Made by a program: the position numbers and the translations under genes
Part shown: piece by piece, positions 9,257-17,431 of the stretch
How the letters are laid out: each line of letters starts with the position of its first letter
Numbering within the stretch: position 1 is the stretch's first letter
Source: Bacteroidales bacterium
Lineage (GTDB): Bacteria > Bacteroidota > Bacteroidia > Bacteroidales > UBA932
NCBI GenBank assembly: GCA_017400135.1
Contig: JAFPVJ010000019.1
Span: 62,001 to 126,000 of the forward strand
Reading direction: 5' to 3'
DNA: 64,000 nt
Notes under the pieces: generated by a model
The model's input: only the letters and a program-made list of their open reading frames with translations
The model's database searches: none
What the model was told of the DNA's origin: nothing

Positions 9257-10426
9257 ATGAAACGAGTCGCTTTCATTTCCTTGATTCTGTTCTTCTTCGT
9301 CTGTTGTGACAGAGAGAAGGACGTCCCCGTAAGATGGTACGCTTACGGAATCCCAATCTCCGAACTATTCCTGCATGTATCAGATACAGAGAAGCTTCAA
9401 GTAGAAGATTCACCCGCTCAATACGGGCTTCCCGACATCTGGACCAGCGAGGACCCGGATATTGTTTCCGTGGATAGGAATGGGGTTATTACGGCTCTCG
9501 CGATAGGAGAGACAACCATCACAGTAAGGAGTTCCAGTAAAAAACTGAAGGAAGGGGTAGATTATGCGAACGCGTATTCCGCGCTTCGGGTTCATGTCGT
9601 GAGCGACGATGTCATTACATTTCGGATTTGCTGCCTGGAAATGATTCCCGTCAAAGGCGGAACCTTTGTGATGGGGAAAGAAGGTTACTCCATCAATCCT
9701 GCTCAGGAGGTTACTGTGAAAGATTTCAGGATTGCAAAATTCGAACTGAATCATCTTCTATATGACTTGTATAAGGGGAGTTATGGCCCCTTACTTGGAG
9801 ATAAAGAAGTCGATAATTATCGCGTGTACACCCATCATCCGGCCATAGGACCCTATGGCGCATTCGAAGAGATGATCAATCTCCTTAATGAAAAGACAGG
9901 GAAACGGTTCCGTTTTCCTACCGAAGCCGAATGGGAATGGGCGGCCAGAGGTGGCGTGATGGGCTTGGGTACTGAATATGCCGGAAGCAATGATTTGTCG
10001 CAGGTCGGATTATGGGGTGGCTCGCTCAATCTAAAAAGAGATATCAGGGGCTTCTATATCCCCTTCTCTCCCGACCGTTTTGGTTGGTGGGATGGATCGT
10101 CAAACTGGGGTTTGGATAATAGTCGTTTTGAGAGCGGACTATTCAGTCCCAATGAATTAGGCATTTATGATATGAGTGGGGGTGTCTCCGAGTGGGTTTC
10201 GGACCTGTTTCCGGATATAACGATCCAAACGGAAGACCTGGATCCTGATAACGGGGCACTCAGTAATTTGGTGAAAGGATGCCACTTTACAAAAGGGGGA
10301 TGTTTTTATTCGACCGCATCAGGATGTACTGTTTATGCAAGAGAGAATGATATCTATGGTGGGATCGTGGGGAGGGAGTCTCGTGTCGCCGGTCTTCGTA
10401 TAGTCCTTGACGGCCTGTCTGATTGA
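9257..10426 (+). CDS. Lipoprotein with Big_2 and formylglycine-enzyme-like (SUMF1) domains
   Basis: A 389-residue lipoprotein with a signal ending LFFFVCC (lipid Cys at 16 or 17). A Big_2-type immunoglobulin domain spans about 40-105 (WTSEDPDIVSVDRNGVIT, GETTITV). An FGE-sulfatase (SUMF1-like) domain spans about 125-385, with MIPVKGGTFVMG, RFPTEAEWEWAARGG, LGIYDMSGGVSEWV and RVAGLRIVL. True formylglycine-generating enzymes use a Cys pair near the C-terminus. Here the corresponding stretch shows one Cys, so catalytic activity is doubtful; in Bacteroidetes this fold commonly serves as a surface scaffold or binding domain. The ATG at 9257 follows the previous TAA by one base, so I chose it over longer in-frame options. 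Last gene of the Rhs operon. Confidence 0.85.
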   Translation: MKRVAFISLILFFFVCCDREKDVPVRWYAYGIPISELFLHVSDTEKLQVEDSPAQYGLPDIWTSEDPDIVSVDRNGVITALAIGETTITVRSSSKKLKEGVDYANAYSALRVHVVSDDVITFRICCLEMIPVKGGTFVMGKEGYSINPAQEVTVKDFRIAKFELNHLLYDLYKGSYGPLLGDKEVDNYRVYTHHPAIGPYGAFEEMINLLNEKTGKRFRFPTEAEWEWAARGGVMGLGTEYAGSNDLSQVGLWGGSLNLKRDIRGFYIPFSPDRFGWWDGSSNWGLDNSRFESGLFSPNELGIYDMSGGVSEWVSDLFPDITIQTEDLDPDNGALSNLVKGCHFTKGGCFYSTASGCTVYARENDIYGGIVGRESRVAGLRIVLDGLSD

Positions 10427-10444
10427 TAGACAGGCATTGAAGAC

Positions 10445-10480
10445 AAAAAAGAGAGGCCCGCTAGTCGAGCCTCTCTCATT
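10445..10480. terminator. Bidirectional terminator
   Basis: An 8-bp perfect stem, AGAGAGGC (10450-10457) with GCCTCTCT (10469-10476), has a run of A on its left (a T-run for the minus strand) and CATTTTC on its right. It lies between the convergent Rhs operon and the TonB-plug protein gene. Confidence 0.8.
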
Positions 10481-10484
10481 TTCT

Positions 10485-13475
10485 CTATCTCGGACCTCGT
10501 CCGCCCATCGGCTGGCCACCCATCGGCGGACCACCGAAACCACGGCCGCCGGGACCGCCCGGACCGCGCATACCCTCCCGGTTCATCGTGCCGAAACGCC
10601 AGGTCAGGGAAACGATGATATAACGGCCGAGGGTGTTGTTGAGCACCTCGGAATGATAGTTGGAAGCGTCCGTGACCATCAGGTTCTTCGACTGACCGAG
10701 GATGTCATAACCCTTCACGGCCAGGGTGAATTTCTTCTTAAAGAGAAGCTTCTGGATCTCGGCATTCCAGATATACTCCGAAGGCTGAGCGGTCGTATAG
10801 CCGCGGTACCAGTTATAGTTGAAATCGCTCTTGAGCGTCAGCCCGGCGAGATCCCAAGTCCAGGTGAGGGCCGCGTTGACCTGGTTGTTCCAGGTTGTGG
10901 TCAAGTCGTTGCCCGTCACGATCGTGTACCAGGAACGGCTTACCCGCGTGCGGCCGGAGGTGGAAACTTCGATCGCATCATTGCGGTACGTCAAGCGCAG
11001 GCGCTCCACGACATTGAGGTTATTGATGGTATTCAGGCCGAAATCGGAAGACTTCGCGATGTCCTTGTACTTGGCGAGGAACTGCTCCATGAAGTCATAA
11101 TAGTCCACGGTCGGATCCGGCATTCCGCTCATGTCGATGTTGGAACCCACGTAGTTGGAGGAATGGGACCAGCCCGTGCGGGCGAAATTCATCACGGTGA
11201 AGCCGGACTGACCGATCGGGATATTCAGATAGCCGTTGAGGCCGGCGTTACCGGAGGTGGGACCGTTGAAGGGCATCGAATACTGGGTACCCGTCTTGCT
11301 GCTCCAGGTTGCATTCACGATGGGATCCTGGACAAATCCACCCTCGTAATTGATATTGGCCGTAAAGAAGGTCTTCTTGTTGTTGTAGCGGAACTCGCCC
11401 CGGATCGAATGCGAGAAATAGGGCTTGAGGTCCGGATTACCGAAGGAGATGTTGAGCGGGTTGGTGATATCCGGCACCGGCATCAACTGGGAAGTCGAAG
11501 GCTGGTTGGAGTTGCCCCAATAGAAGGTCCGCAGGTTGGCGTTGTCATTGATTTCCCAGAAGATGCGGGCGCGGGGCGACCAGTTCCACGTGGGATTCTC
11601 ATACACTTTCGGCTCATAGGCCTGCCGCGTCGCATCCCACTTGGTCGTGCTGTTGTAGGTGTAGGTCGGGATGGCGGCAAAGCCGATCTGCGCGTTCAGG
11701 CCCTCTTTCTGGTACACCAGGTTGGCACCCATATCGTGACGCCGGGACAGGTTGATGATGCTGTTGGAATAGGTATAGTCCACGACGCCGCCCCGGGTCA
11801 GGTCGAGCGTCTCCTTGTTGGAAGTCGACTTGTTCCAGTTGTAACCATAATTGACTTCTGCGAAGAAGTGCTCGGCGATCGGCTCGGTGTAAGTCACGCG
11901 CCCCATCAGGGAATAACTCTTCTGGTTGCTGGTATAGGACTGGTCGATCACTTCCTTCGCCACCTCGCCTCCGTCATAGGTGTTGGTCAGGGACTGGTTC
12001 GCACCGACGAGATCGTTGTTGGACAGGCTGTAACGCGTCATCACGGTCATCGTGCGGCCGGGCTTGCCCAGGCGCTGGCGGAAGAGGAAGAAACCGCTGG
12101 TGGAAATGTTCTTGTTGGAGCCGTTGTTGAAACTGTTGCCGTCGTTGGTGTCGGAGGTGACGCCGCTGGCCGCATCACGGATCCGGGTCGCATAGTCGCT
12201 CTTTTCCCAGAAACTGCCCGTACCGAAGTTGAGACGGGGTTCGAAGAGGATGGAGGTATTCTCACTGAACTTATGCTCGAGACGGACACCGATGCGGTGG
12301 CCCGAAGAAGTCGTGTTGCTGGAGCCTTCGTTGTCGGACAGCAAGGTCCGGTCATCGTAATAGGTTTCCTTGTAGCTCTTCTCCGCGACATCCCGGGAAG
12401 TGTGGTTATAGAGATAATTGCCTCCCAGGTCCATCTTGTCGTCGAAAAGGGTCCAGGCACCGTTTCCACCGATCATATAGGAAGTGGTGATGCCGTTGCC
12501 GCCACCCCAACCGCCACGGCCGCGTCCCATGCCGCCGCCACCGCCGCGCATGCCCTGCATCATGGAGCCGGACAGGTCGTTGAAACCGCGGTTGTTGGTG
12601 TTGTTGGCGTTGATGACGAGGCTGAGCTGCTGCTTATCCGTGAAATTACCCATGAATCCGGCGGCCTGATAACGGTAGTCGTTGGGGACTTCGCCGACCG
12701 AGGAAGACTTGGACGCAGGCACGTCGTGGCCGCCGCCGAGGGAGAAGTTGCCGAACATGCCCTTCATCATGCCGGGCTTGATGTTGAGGTCGAGGATCGT
12801 TTCTTCCTCACCGTCATCGATGCCGGTGAATTCGGCCTGCTCGGACTTCTTGTTGACCACCTTCACCTTGTTGATGATCTTGGCGGGCAGGTTCTTGGTC
12901 GCCAGCGAAGGGTCGTCCAGGAAGAAGGTCTTGCCTTCGATCGTGATCTTCTTGATCTCCTGGCCGTTGACCGTCACGGTACCGCTTTCGTCCACTTCCA
13001 CGCCGGGAAGCTTCTTGAGCAGGTCTTCCAGCACGTCATTGTCCGTGGTCTTGAAGGAGGTGGCGTTGTATTCGACCGTATCCTTCTTGATGACGATGGG
13101 GTTGCCGACGGCCGAGACGTTGGCCGCATCGAGCACTTCCTTGTCGTCCGCCATTTTCAGCGTACCGAGATCCAGGACATCCTTGATCTCGAGCTCCGTG
13201 GAAATCGGCTTGTAGCCCATCAGCTCGGCCTTAAAGGTATATTGGCCCTTCTTGACCCCTTCGAACTTGACACGGCCGTCCTCCCCGCTGAGCACATACT
13301 TGTAGACCTTGGTCGAGCCTTTCGGCGTCAGGGATACCGTCGCGAACGGGACCGGATCGCCCGTCGACTCTTCGACCAGCGTCGCGGTGACGACATGATG
13401 GGACTGGGCGGCTGCCGGGATACCGGCGATCAGGAAACACACTGCGGCAACGGCCGCCAACAAAACTCTTTTCAT
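10485..13475 (-). CDS. Outer-membrane beta-barrel protein (carboxypeptidase-regulatory plus TonB plug-like)
   Basis: A 996-residue outer-membrane protein. It has a signal peptide (residues 1-24, ending AAAQ), a CarboxypepD_reg-like beta sandwich at about 27-105 (PVPFATVSLTPKG, GVKKGQYTFKAEL), a plug-like region at about 110-230 (LKKLPGVEVDESGTVTVNG, VNGQEIKKITIEGKTFF), and a long barrel rich in aromatic strands. A Gly/Arg loop (about residues 310-330) and a Gly/Pro/Met/Arg tail of about 30 residues follow the strand YIIVSLTWRFG. This belongs with the 'outer membrane beta-barrel, TonB-plug' proteins rather than SusC proper, and no SusD partner is nearby. The substrate is unknown. An in-frame TTG one codon upstream exists, but the ATG at 13475 is the better start. 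Confidence 0.88.
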   Translation of the reverse strand: MKRVLLAAVAAVCFLIAGIPAAAQSHHVVTATLVEESTGDPVPFATVSLTPKGSTKVYKYVLSGEDGRVKFEGVKKGQYTFKAELMGYKPISTELEIKDVLDLGTLKMADDKEVLDAANVSAVGNPIVIKKDTVEYNATSFKTTDNDVLEDLLKKLPGVEVDESGTVTVNGQEIKKITIEGKTFFLDDPSLATKNLPAKIINKVKVVNKKSEQAEFTGIDDGEEETILDLNIKPGMMKGMFGNFSLGGGHDVPASKSSSVGEVPNDYRYQAAGFMGNFTDKQQLSLVINANNTNNRGFNDLSGSMMQGMRGGGGGMGRGRGGWGGGNGITTSYMIGGNGAWTLFDDKMDLGGNYLYNHTSRDVAEKSYKETYYDDRTLLSDNEGSSNTTSSGHRIGVRLEHKFSENTSILFEPRLNFGTGSFWEKSDYATRIRDAASGVTSDTNDGNSFNNGSNKNISTSGFFLFRQRLGKPGRTMTVMTRYSLSNNDLVGANQSLTNTYDGGEVAKEVIDQSYTSNQKSYSLMGRVTYTEPIAEHFFAEVNYGYNWNKSTSNKETLDLTRGGVVDYTYSNSIINLSRRHDMGANLVYQKEGLNAQIGFAAIPTYTYNSTTKWDATRQAYEPKVYENPTWNWSPRARIFWEINDNANLRTFYWGNSNQPSTSQLMPVPDITNPLNISFGNPDLKPYFSHSIRGEFRYNNKKTFFTANINYEGGFVQDPIVNATWSSKTGTQYSMPFNGPTSGNAGLNGYLNIPIGQSGFTVMNFARTGWSHSSNYVGSNIDMSGMPDPTVDYYDFMEQFLAKYKDIAKSSDFGLNTINNLNVVERLRLTYRNDAIEVSTSGRTRVSRSWYTIVTGNDLTTTWNNQVNAALTWTWDLAGLTLKSDFNYNWYRGYTTAQPSEYIWNAEIQKLLFKKKFTLAVKGYDILGQSKNLMVTDASNYHSEVLNNTLGRYIIVSLTWRFGTMNREGMRGPGGPGGRGFGGPPMGGQPMGGRGPR

Positions 13476-13504
13476 CAAAAACCAACAATAACGTACTTTC
13501 CTTT

Positions 13505-13520
13505 GACACGCGCGCGTGTC
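13505..13520. repeat. Perfect 16-bp palindrome GACACGCGCGCGTGTC
   Basis: An inverted repeat without a gap lies between ruvC and the outer-membrane protein gene, about 30 bases upstream of the latter's ATG. Neither side has a proper T-run directly after it, so it is a poor intrinsic terminator. It could be an operator, a processing hairpin, or a weak stem ending ruvC transcription. Confidence 0.45.
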
Positions 13521-13538
13521 GAAGGTTTAAAGCGTTTT

Positions 13539-14099
13539 TTACTTTTTTACCCTATCCGGGTTGGCCGCCAGGAACTTTTCCCAGCTGGTAGCCGCCTGGG
13601 TACTGGTCAGCGGACTGGTCAACTGGTAAAAATGGCACATCGCAATGGCCAGCGCATCGGTGGCATCCAGCCATTTCTCGTCGATGCTGATCCCCAGCGT
13701 GCGTTGCACGATGAGGCTGACCTGCTCCTTGGAAGCGGCGCCGTTGCCGCAGATGGCCATCTTGGCCTTGCGGGGTGCATATTCGAAGACTGGGATGCCG
13801 CGGCTCAGCGCGGCCATCATCGCAGCTCCCTGGGCCCGGCCGAGCTTGAGGATGACCTGGGCGTTGTGCCCGTAGAACGGGGATTCGATCGCCAGGTCGT
13901 CCGGCCGGTGCAGTTCGCACAGGGCGCCAACCTTCTCGAAGATGCGGCGCAGCTTGACGTATGAATCCTTCTCCTTCCGCAGGTCCAGGACGCCCATGTC
14001 CACGAAACTGGGACGGCCCTTCCCATCCACACGGACAATCCCGAAACCAAGGATGTTGGTTCCGGGATCGATGCCGAGTATGGTGCGCGAATCAGTCAA
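13539..14099 (-). CDS. ruvC: Holliday junction endonuclease RuvC
   Basis: 186 residues, the usual RuvC length. It resolves four-way DNA junctions together with RuvAB during recombinational repair. The RNase-H-like fold is visible from ILGIDPGTNILGFGIV with the first catalytic Asp at residue 11, LAIESPF with Glu72, GRAQGAA, and the C-terminal DATDALAIAMCH acidic/His motif. The best start is a TTG at 14099, which overlaps the serS stop by 8 bases and gives the standard distance to the first Asp; no in-frame ATG is available at a sensible place. The overlap suggests coupling to serS. Confidence 0.93.
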   Translation of the reverse strand: MTDSRTILGIDPGTNILGFGIVRVDGKGRPSFVDMGVLDLRKEKDSYVKLRRIFEKVGALCELHRPDDLAIESPFYGHNAQVILKLGRAQGAAMMAALSRGIPVFEYAPRKAKMAICGNGAASKEQVSLIVQRTLGISIDEKWLDATDALAIAMCHFYQLTSPLTSTQAATSWEKFLAANPDRVKK

Positions 14100-15363
14100 T
14101 CTTGTCGAAGCCAGTGTACGGGCGAAGGACTTCGGGAATGACGATGCCTTCGGGGGTCTGGTTGTCCTCCAACAGGGCGGCGACCACGCGAGGAAGCGCG
14201 AGGGAACTGCCGTTGAGCGTATGGCAGAGCTGGATCTTGCCGTTCTCGTCCCGGTAGCGGAGGTGCAGGCGGTTGGCCTGGAAGGATTCGAAATTAGAGA
14301 CCGAAGAGATCTCGAGCCAGCGGCCCTGGGCGGCGCTCCAGAGTTCGAAGTCGTAGGTGATCGCGGAGGTGAAACTCATGTCCCCGCCGCAGAGACGGAG
14401 GATGCGATAGCGCAGGCCGAGCTTGTTCACGATTTCCTCCACGTGGGCGACCATGCGGTCCAGGGCGGCATAGCTGTCCTGGGGCTTCTCGACGCGGACG
14501 ATCTCGACCTTGTCGAACTGGTGCAGCCGGTTCAGGCCGCGGACGTCCTTACCGTAGGAGCCAGCCTCCCTGCGGAAACAGGGCGTGTAGGCGGTCAGCG
14601 CCTGGGGCAGCTCCTCATTCTGGAGGATGACGTCCCGGAAAATGTTGGTCACAGGGACCTCGGCGGTCGGAACCATGTAGAAATCATCCAGCGTGGCGTG
14701 GTACATCTGACCCTCCTTGTCGGGAAGCTGACCTGTGCCGAAGCCGGACGCCTGATTGACCATCACGGGCGGCTCGACCTCCTTGTAACCGTCGGCGGTG
14801 TTGCAGTCCAGGAAGAAATTGATCAGCGCGCGCTGGAGCTTGGCACCCTTGCCCTTGTAGACGGGGAAACCGGCGCCGGTGATCTTCACGCCCAGGTCGA
14901 AATCGATGATGTCGTACTTCTTGCAGAGCTCCCAGTGCGGCAGGGCGCCTTCCGGCAGCTGCACTTCGGGACCACCCATCTTGACGATCTCGTTGTCCTC
15001 GGCGCCTTTGCCGGGAGCGACGAGGTCGCAGGGGATGTTGGGCAGCAGGACCAGTTTGGCTTCCAGGTCACGGGCGGCCTGTTCGCCCCGGGCGAGCAGC
15101 GCGGAGGACTTGGCCTTCAACTCGGCGACCGCGGCCTTGGCGGTCTCGGCTTCCTCGCGTTTGCCCTGCTTCATCAAGGCTCCGATCTCGGCGGCCTTCT
15201 GCTTCTGGACGGAGAGGAGGGCGTCGCTCTCGGTCTGGCAGTTTCTGCGCTCGGCATCCAGGGCGAGGACCTCGTCCACGATGGCGGCGGCATCGAAATT
15301 CTTGATAGCGAGCTTCTTGATGACGAACTGCGGGTCGTCGCGAAGCATTTTCAGCGTCAGCAT
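14092..15363 (-). CDS. serS: Seryl-tRNA synthetase
   Basis: A 423-residue class II aminoacyl-tRNA synthetase that charges tRNA-Ser (and tRNA-Sec where present). The N-terminal about 110 residues form the long helical arm (alternating Ala/Glu/Lys, about 27-100) that grips the tRNA variable arm. The catalytic core shows TAEVPVTNIFRD, motif 2 FRREAGSYGKDVRGLNR, HQFDKVE, and motif 3 near NGSSLALPRVVAALLEDNQ. Length and motifs are normal. It lies upstream of ruvC, overlapping it, and downstream of rpmA by 84 bp. No clear promoter was seen in that gap. Confidence 0.96.
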   Translation of the reverse strand: MLTLKMLRDDPQFVIKKLAIKNFDAAAIVDEVLALDAERRNCQTESDALLSVQKQKAAEIGALMKQGKREEAETAKAAVAELKAKSSALLARGEQAARDLEAKLVLLPNIPCDLVAPGKGAEDNEIVKMGGPEVQLPEGALPHWELCKKYDIIDFDLGVKITGAGFPVYKGKGAKLQRALINFFLDCNTADGYKEVEPPVMVNQASGFGTGQLPDKEGQMYHATLDDFYMVPTAEVPVTNIFRDVILQNEELPQALTAYTPCFRREAGSYGKDVRGLNRLHQFDKVEIVRVEKPQDSYAALDRMVAHVEEIVNKLGLRYRILRLCGGDMSFTSAITYDFELWSAAQGRWLEISSVSNFESFQANRLHLRYRDENGKIQLCHTLNGSSLALPRVVAALLEDNQTPEGIVIPEVLRPYTGFDKID

Positions 15364-15447
15364 AGCTTTGATTCTTTATGTAAAGAGGACCTGCACCTTT
15401 TTCAAAGCGCAAGTCCCCTATCTTCTCACAAAAACGCTACGGTGCGG

Positions 15448-15708
15448 TTAGTTCTCGAAGGGAATGACCGAAACGTAGGATTTGTCCTCTTTCTTGCGGG
15501 TGAACTTCACGGTGCCGTCGACGAGCGCATACAGCGTGTGGTCCTTGCCCATACCGACGTTCTTGTCGGGATTGTGGACCGTACCCCTCTGGCGGACGAT
15601 GATGTTGCCGGCCTTGACAGCCTCACCGCCGAATTTCTTGAGTCCGAGACGCTTGCTATGGGACTCACGACCGTTCTTTGAACTGGATTGACCTTTCTTG
15701 TGTGCCAT
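15448..15708 (-). CDS. rpmA: 50S ribosomal protein bL27
   Basis: 86 residues starting [22 protein letters not shown], the standard bL27 N-terminus that reaches the peptidyl-transferase centre, then [17 protein letters not shown] and [14 protein letters not shown]. No N-terminal leader peptide of the type cleaved in Firmicutes is present. It follows rplU by 21 bp on the same strand, the universal L21-L27 pair, and is transcribed from the rplU promoter. Confidence 0.97.
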   Translation of the reverse strand: MAHKKGQSSSKNGRESHSKRLGLKKFGGEAVKAGNIIVRQRGTVHNPDKNVGMGKDHTLYALVDGTVKFTRKKEDKSYVSVIPFEN

Positions 15709-15729
15709 AATGTTTCTCTGACTAAAAAA

Positions 15730-16044
15730 TTAAGCGATTTCGTTGATCTGGACCTTGGTGAGTTTCTGACGGTGGCCGTTGCACTTCTGGAAGCCCTTGC
15801 GGCGGATCTTCTTGAAGACAAGCACCTTGTCAGCGCGGCACTGGTCGTCAAGCACGGTAGCCCGGACCACGGCGCCGTCAACATACGGAGCACCGACCTT
15901 CACGGCATCGTCATCGGCGGCGATGAGAAGGACCTTGTCAAACTCCACGGAATCACCCTTGGCAGCCGCGAGGCGGTTGACAAAGATTTCGTTGCCAGCT
16001 TCCACCTTGAACTGCTGGCCTGCAATGTCTACGATTGCGTACAT
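15730..16044 (-). CDS. rplU: 50S ribosomal protein bL21
   Basis: 104 residues with the normal start MYAIVDIAGQQFKVEAG and the conserved C-terminal KIRRKGFQKCNGHRQ...TKVQI segment. It binds 23S rRNA in the large subunit. First gene of the rplU-rpmA operon, with a consensus Bacteroidetes promoter about 95 bases upstream of its ATG, leaving a leader of roughly 90 bases. Confidence 0.97.
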   Translation of the reverse strand: MYAIVDIAGQQFKVEAGNEIFVNRLAAAKGDSVEFDKVLLIAADDDAVKVGAPYVDGAVVRATVLDDQCRADKVLVFKKIRRKGFQKCNGHRQKLTKVQINEIA

Positions 16045-16139
16045 AAAAACAAACTTATTAAAAGTTTCGGCCGCAAGCGTCTGTAACTAAACAGCTCTTT
16101 TTCAATGGCTTAACGGTCATCTACATATTTTTTGGACTG

Positions 16140-16170
16140 CAAAGATAGATTTTTTGGAGCAAATCGCAAA
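16140..16170 (-). promoter_or_regulatory. Consensus promoter of rplU-rpmA
   Basis: On the minus strand TTTG (16170-16167) is separated by exactly 19 bp from TATCTTTG (16147-16140), an essentially perfect Bacteroidetes sigma-ABfr promoter. Confidence 0.85.
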
Positions 16171-16190
16171 ATTATTTCGCGACTATTACT

Positions 16191-16198
16191 TATTTTTG
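16191..16198 (+). promoter_or_regulatory. -7 box of the NTPase-like gene
   Basis: TATTTTTG fits TAnnTTTG and lies 18 bases upstream of the ATG at 16217. No TTTG is found at the right distance upstream. It is divergent from the rplU promoter, the two -7 boxes being about 43 bp apart. Confidence 0.5.
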
Positions 16199-16216
16199 TG
16201 TGAAAACATTTTTGTT

Positions 16217-17380
16217 ATGGACTCTGCGTTCTCCTACGGTTCCACCGTCACCGGCAAGGGCTTCCTCGGCCGGAGAAAAGATGTCAACATCCTCTCGAAC
16301 CTGATCGCCCAGCGCGAGAACGTCGCGCTCATCAGCGGTCCGAAAGGAGGGAAGAACTCCCTCATCCAGCAGGTCTTTCTCCAGATGCGGATGGACAAGA
16401 AGGTCTTCGACGCCGTCGAGGTGGACCTGCGGGACGTACGCGACCGGGTGACCTTCCTCCGAAGGCTGGGCGATGCCGTGATCCGGCAGTATGCCACGAC
16501 GCCGGGCGAATTCCGGGACATCATCTCCACGCAGCTGGGCGGTACGCATTTCATCTTCGACCAGCGGAGCTTCTCGGAGGACGGCTGCGTCCTCTCGCTC
16601 AACTGGGACCCGGACGAGAAGGACACCCGTGCCATCCTCACCCTCCCCTACACGCTCTCACGCATCCGGGAACGGCGGCTGATCGTCATCCTGCGCGAAT
16701 TCCAGAACCTCCGTTTCACCGACGACTGGGAGAAACTGTTCAAGCTGATGGAGGACATCATCAAGGAGCAGCGTTCCTTCCTGGAAGAGCCGCAGTTCTC
16801 CTACATCTTCACGGGGTCCCAGCTCAATGCGATGAAGGATCTCTTCGAGCATTGGCGCTGGTTCCACCGTCTCTGTGAAGTCCACTACCCCAGCCCCATC
16901 GAGGAAAACGAGATCACCGAGTATGTCATCCGGGGCTTCCTCGCCGGCGGCAAGGTCGTGGACCGCGAAATGCTGAAGGGAGCCATCACCCTGATGCGGG
17001 GCAACCTCCACTATATCAATCACTTCTTCGCGATCTGCGACCACCTCTCCAAGGGCTACATCATGGAGCCCATCCTCATCGAAGCCCTCGAGAACCTGAT
17101 CTCCATCCACGAGCCGCGTTTCGAGGCCACGGTATACGACCTGACCAATTATCAGGTGAGCCTGCTGCGCGCGATCACGGACGGGCACACGAAGTTCAGC
17201 AGCGCGGAAGTGATCCGCCGTTACGGTCTCAACTCCTCGGCCAACGTCAAGCGTCTGAAAGACGCCCTGGCCAAAAAGGAAATCATCGCCTTCGACGACA
17301 GCGACGAGCCTTCTTTCATCGATCCGCTGTTCGAATATTGGGTCAAGAAATATTTTTTCCGGCAAAAGCTTGACATTTAG
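16217..17380 (+). CDS. AAA/archaeal-type ATPase-like protein with altered Walker motifs
   Basis: 387 residues. The N-terminal half resembles the STAND/archaeal-ATPase fold: FLGRRKDVNILSNLI, then VALISGPKGGKNSLIQQ in the Walker A position and RLIVILREFQNL in the Walker B position. The end (about 310-385) is a winged-helix-like segment (FSSAEVIRRYGLNSSANVKRLKDAL, FIDPLFEYWVKKYF). The P-loop Ser/Thr after Lys is Asn, with Ser one later, and the Walker B Asp is Arg, so ATP hydrolysis is uncertain. I recall similar deviations in Bacteroidetes relatives. Role unknown; DNA binding by the winged helix is inference. The start at 16217 is chosen because the -7 box lies just upstream. Confidence 0.8.
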   Translation: MDSAFSYGSTVTGKGFLGRRKDVNILSNLIAQRENVALISGPKGGKNSLIQQVFLQMRMDKKVFDAVEVDLRDVRDRVTFLRRLGDAVIRQYATTPGEFRDIISTQLGGTHFIFDQRSFSEDGCVLSLNWDPDEKDTRAILTLPYTLSRIRERRLIVILREFQNLRFTDDWEKLFKLMEDIIKEQRSFLEEPQFSYIFTGSQLNAMKDLFEHWRWFHRLCEVHYPSPIEENEITEYVIRGFLAGGKVVDREMLKGAITLMRGNLHYINHFFAICDHLSKGYIMEPILIEALENLISIHEPRFEATVYDLTNYQVSLLRAITDGHTKFSSAEVIRRYGLNSSANVKRLKDALAKKEIIAFDDSDEPSFIDPLFEYWVKKYFFRQKLDI

Positions 17381-17398
17381 TTTTTTTTGCTACCTTTG
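17369..17398 (+). promoter_or_regulatory. Promoter of rpsU
   Basis: CTTG (17369-17372) and TACCTTTG (17391-17398) are spaced by 18 bp, a near-consensus Bacteroidetes promoter. The -33 element overlaps the last codons of the upstream NTPase-like gene. Confidence 0.75.
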
Positions 17399-17413
17399 CA
17401 GCCGCTAAAAGAA

Positions 17414-17425
17414 AAAGGAGGTGAT
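17414..17425 (+). promoter_or_regulatory. Exceptionally strong Shine-Dalgarno of rpsU
   Basis: AAAGGAGGTGAT is a 12-base perfect complement to the 16S 3' end (ATCACCTCCTTT) and sits 6 bases before the rpsU ATG at 17432. Other starts in this window lack such sites. In Bacteroidetes bS21 helps sequester the anti-Shine-Dalgarno, so this site is expected to make rpsU translation depend on ribosomes lacking bS21. Confidence 0.9.
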
Positions 17426-17431
17426 AAAGAA

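Noticed and set aside
10485-13475. A SusC protein of a polysaccharide utilisation locus
   Set aside because: No SusD homologue on either side, and the sequence belongs to the related 'beta-barrel, TonB-plug' group rather than SusC.
13505-13520. The palindrome as an intrinsic terminator of ruvC
   Set aside because: On the minus strand it is followed by AAAGGAAAG rather than a T-run, so I list it as a repeat.
10407-13964. A 1185-codon plus-strand open frame opposite the outer-membrane protein and ruvC genes
   Set aside because: It is antisense to clearly recognised genes, has shadow-type composition (Gly, Val, Arg, His, Asp) and no domain or signal.
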